Assembly: GCF_934617235.1 (NCBI RefSeq) | Contig: NZ_CAKTTZ010000002.1 | Span: 58,056-122,055, forward strand | Source: an uncultured Ellagibacter sp. | GTDB taxonomy: Bacteria; Actinomycetota; Coriobacteriia; Coriobacteriales; Eggerthellaceae | Reading direction: 5' to 3' | DNA: 64,000 nucleotides | Shown here: positions 62,042 through 64,000 of the stretch, one piece after another | Numbering within the stretch: the first letter of the stretch is position 1 | How the letters are laid out: the number at the start of each line of letters is the position of its first letter | Translations under genes and position numbers: made by a program | Notes under the pieces: generated by a model | What the model saw: the letters and a program-made list of their open reading frames with translations, nothing else | Told to the model about the DNA's origin: nothing | Databases searched by the model: none

Positions 62042-63171
62042 GCAGCCACGAACGCGATCGAGGCCAACGTAATCCCTCCAACGATGACCCACGCCGCAGG
62101 GCGCGCCCAATTCATCGTCCAACCTACGCCGAATCGCTTGGGCAGAATCAAGCTCGCATCGCCTTTGTTCCAATAAAAGATGCCCGCCTTCCAGTGCTCG
62201 TCGTTGTCGGCGATTATGTCCCCGTTCTCCTCCAAGCGCTTGACCAGGCGCGATCCCGATTGTCCGTAGACGATGGAGAAAGCGATCGTCGCACCGACGA
62301 AAACCAAGGTCGCCACGATGATCAGTACCATGGTCACGAGCATCGACAGGAACTCCGTCATCATCAGGATCATCACGATTCCCAACACCGCCGTAAGCAT
62401 CGATCCGCCAACGAGAAGCAGGATGCACTCGGCGCGGGCAAAAGCCCCGTAGGCATATGCCGAGATGGCCGGTCGCGCAGGGTCGACGTCTTTCTTCGAG
62501 CGAATCGTCATCCAGTGGCTGAAAATGAAGCACGCAGCCATAAACACCTCGACCAACAGGGGGAACGCGATGAGCGCGGGGCCTTTCGGCGTCCACTGGT
62601 TCACGTTCCCCGCGAAGTCGATATGTGTAGGAACCAAATCGGGAGTGGACGGGTAAAGCGCGAGACCAAGAGCGAGCGTGATGAGCACAATGGGCACGTA
62701 CACTACGTTCCATGCGAGTGACGGCGGCGCGGGCGCCTCCTCGAAGCCGATGAGTGCAACGGCCTCATCGCGCTCGGCCTTCCAACCCTCTTCCCGCTTG
62801 ATGGCCTTGACCCTCTTGCGGTAGTGAAGCATCAGGGCAAACGATGCGATCAGGGGTATCGTCGCCGCTGCGACAATTGCCGCAGCGAGGATTGCATTCA
62901 ATGAAGCGGCATCCGTCGCCGAGCTCATCTTCCCGAGGACGACGTTCGAAACGACACCAAGCGCGACCGAGCAGATGAGGGTCACCACGAGGACTGCCGC
63001 CGCATAGCGCTTTCGAAAGGCGAGAAAGCGCACGTCGGCTTGCGCCGATTCGGGGATGGTCACCGCGAAGCACTCGTTTTTCTTCATGAACCACGGCGTT
63101 GCGGCGAGAATCGCTCCGGAGAATAAAACAATTGCGATAAGAAACACCATCAGGGTGAGGGAATCAGTCAT
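62023..63171 (-). CDS. DUF1648/DUF5808 membrane protein (SdpI-related)
   Basis: A 382-residue protein with about eight membrane segments. LYPSTPDLVPTHIDFAGNVNQWTPKG is DUF1648, found in SdpI-like immunity proteins. The C-terminal GIFYWNKGDASLILPKRFGVGWTMN is DUF5808. Such proteins are common next to YtrA-type GntR regulators in Gram-positives, where they may help envelope stress or antimicrobial tolerance. ATG 63171 is inside the end of the GntR gene (8-base overlap), with AAAAGGAGG before it, so the genes are coupled. Confidence 0.9.
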   Translation of the reverse strand: MTDSLTLMVFLIAIVLFSGAILAATPWFMKKNECFAVTIPESAQADVRFLAFRKRYAAAVLVVTLICSVALGVVSNVVLGKMSSATDAASLNAILAAAIVAAATIPLIASFALMLHYRKRVKAIKREEGWKAERDEAVALIGFEEAPAPPSLAWNVVYVPIVLITLALGLALYPSTPDLVPTHIDFAGNVNQWTPKGPALIAFPLLVEVFMAACFIFSHWMTIRSKKDVDPARPAISAYAYGAFARAECILLLVGGSMLTAVLGIVMILMMTEFLSMLVTMVLIIVATLVFVGATIAFSIVYGQSGSRLVKRLEENGDIIADNDEHWKAGIFYWNKGDASLILPKRFGVGWTMNWARPAAWVIVGGITLASIAFVAACVLLM

Positions 63172-63610
63172 TGCCGACCTCCTTTTGGGACAAGCTGCCT
63201 TTGCTTCTTGAGTCCCTTTCACTTTCAAATACACGTTTGACCTGGGATTTTGCGATAACCATGAAGCTTTCTGGCGTGCCGCCTCGCGCGCGATGCTCAA
63301 GAGCCAGACGATAAATCCCACTCGCCATTCGTTCGTCGTCTATGGTCTGATGGCTTGGCGCGCCGATGCTTTGCGCGTTTGCGATGAAAGCGCCCTTGCG
63401 CCCCCGCATGGCGACGTACCCCCCATCTCGCAAAACGGCATACGCCTTGTTGACCGTGTGAAGATTGATGCCCAAATCAGCCGCAAGTTGGCGAACGCTC
63501 GGCAGACTATCGCCCGGGAAGAGCTCACCACGGGCGATTCCTTCGATGATTTGATTGCGAATCTGCAGGTAGATGGGGACTTCGTCCGATTGATCAATCC
63601 GAATGATCAC
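63164..63610 (-). CDS. YtrA-type GntR family regulator
   Basis: A 148-residue regulator: winged helix with VPIYLQIRNQIIEGIARGELFPGDSLPSVRQLAADLGI then HTVNKAYAVLRDGGYV, and a short helical C-terminus of about 60 residues, which is the YtrA subgroup (no effector-binding domain). I choose GTG 63610, 5 bases after AGGAGG; the upstream ATG 63679 has no ribosome site and lies inside the operator. Regulator of its own operon is likely because a long palindrome overlaps its promoter. Confidence 0.92.
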   Translation of the reverse strand: MIIRIDQSDEVPIYLQIRNQIIEGIARGELFPGDSLPSVRQLAADLGINLHTVNKAYAVLRDGGYVAMRGRKGAFIANAQSIGAPSHQTIDDERMASGIYRLALEHRARGGTPESFMVIAKSQVKRVFESERDSRSKGSLSQKEVGND

Positions 63611-63675
63611 AGGTGCCTCCTCGTAAACGCGATAGGTTTGACTTTGCCAGCCGAGTCGGTTTCTCGCATTGTTTC

Positions 63676-63722
63676 TCATTTTGTTCTATTGGTAATATAA
63701 CAGATAGAACAAAATGATGCAA
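63676..63722 (-). promoter_or_regulatory. Promoter and overlapped 14-base palindromic operator of the GntR operon
   Basis: TTGCAT (63717-63722), 17-base spacer, TATATT (63694-63699) on the minus strand. Perfect arms TCATTTTGTTCTAT (63676-63689) and its complement (63704-63717) surround 14 bases that contain the -10. A repressor bound here would block RNA polymerase. Confidence 0.8.
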
Positions 63723-64000
63723 TTGTCCAAGATAACGAGGGAACAGCACCTCAAACAATCGCACCCTGATTCGCAATGCAGGAACAGCATCAAGAAGGCG
63801 CCGCGCCGCCCGGCGTGCCTGGCCGCTCGTGAGACAAATCACCCGACCCCTGCCACACGACCCCTGTCACACTCGACCGCTCGCGAGACAATCACCCGAC
63901 CCGACCCCCGTCACACCTCGCCAGCGGATCGCGTCCCGATTTGTGGTGTATCAAGGGCCATCGCCGGAACCGCCGGCCACCCTTGCCAGGCGAATGCTAC
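63723..64000. other. Non-coding region with GC-rich repeats at window end
   Basis: Two copies of a unit like CCGCTCGTGAGACAAATCAC (63823, 63877) with ACCC/ CCGTCACAC variants, and a diverged copy of the 14822 repeat core (63932-63951). No gene seen. Confidence 0.5.

Overview
The window looks like a chromosomal segment of a high-GC anaerobic actinobacterium of the class Coriobacteriia, most likely family Eggerthellaceae (the Eggerthella/Gordonibacter/Slackia group). This is an inference from gene content: a cytoplasmic molybdopterin oxidoreductase flanked by MFS transporters and a small ferredoxin, hydrogenase maturation genes, an orphan LytTR regulator, and many strong AGGAGG-type ribosome binding sites. 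Genus cannot be fixed from the sequence alone. No rRNA, CRISPR array, insertion sequence or prophage was seen. Most of the window is ordinary core genome, read mainly from the minus strand.

Layout. 1-4824: a minus-strand cluster MFS transporter - molybdopterin oxidoreductase - two-cluster ferredoxin - second MFS transporter (cut by the window edge), resembling the catechol dehydroxylase loci of gut Eggerthellaceae. 5235-8809: a 1001-residue TPR protein and a NifX/NafY-like small protein with a palindromic site upstream. 9237-14657: a 1806-residue secreted protein with lamin-tail-like domains, a calcineurin-like phosphoesterase and three S-layer homology motifs. 15098-19836: a YibE/F membrane protein, a HIT protein, leuB, and a zinc-ribbon protein. 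20032-22523: two PLP enzymes of sulfur amino acid metabolism. 22524-23576: a 1 kb non-coding stretch rich in repeats. 23577-25864: leuC-leuD and a small winged-helix protein. 26418-30577: peptidoglycan-binding protein, polyprenyl synthase, tRNA-Leu(UAA), Ppx/GppA phosphatase, DivIC/FtsB-like protein. 30779-35209: DtxR-type regulator and hypF-hypC-hypD. 35289-39688: pgi, LytTR regulator, M20 dipeptidase. 40023-45185: tRNA-Leu(CAA), then a plus-strand operon LRR protein - VWA/metallopeptidase-like protein - MoxR-type AAA ATPase. 45351-52783: CstA transporter and partner, class I aldolase, TM2 protein, and TVP38, PRC-barrel and YtxH proteins. 53076-57694: serS - small membrane protein - cyanophycin-synthetase-like domain - aminotransferase - ddl. 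58387-59485: small membrane protein and pyridoxine kinase. 59657-63610: Ser/Thr kinase with a long insertion, then a DUF1648/DUF5808 membrane protein and its YtrA-type GntR regulator, with an operator-overlapped promoter.

How parts work together. leuB, leuC and leuD supply leucine synthesis but lie in two separate places. hypFCD serve [NiFe]-hydrogenase maturation; hypE, hypA and hypB are not in the window. The LRR-VWA-MoxR operon is the best candidate for a poorly described system: a MoxR ATPase paired with a VWA protein whose metallopeptidase-like HEXXH glutamate appears replaced, plus a cytosolic leucine-rich-repeat protein. The Mo-enzyme locus is the best candidate for an uncharacterised substrate-specific reductive or dehydroxylating pathway.
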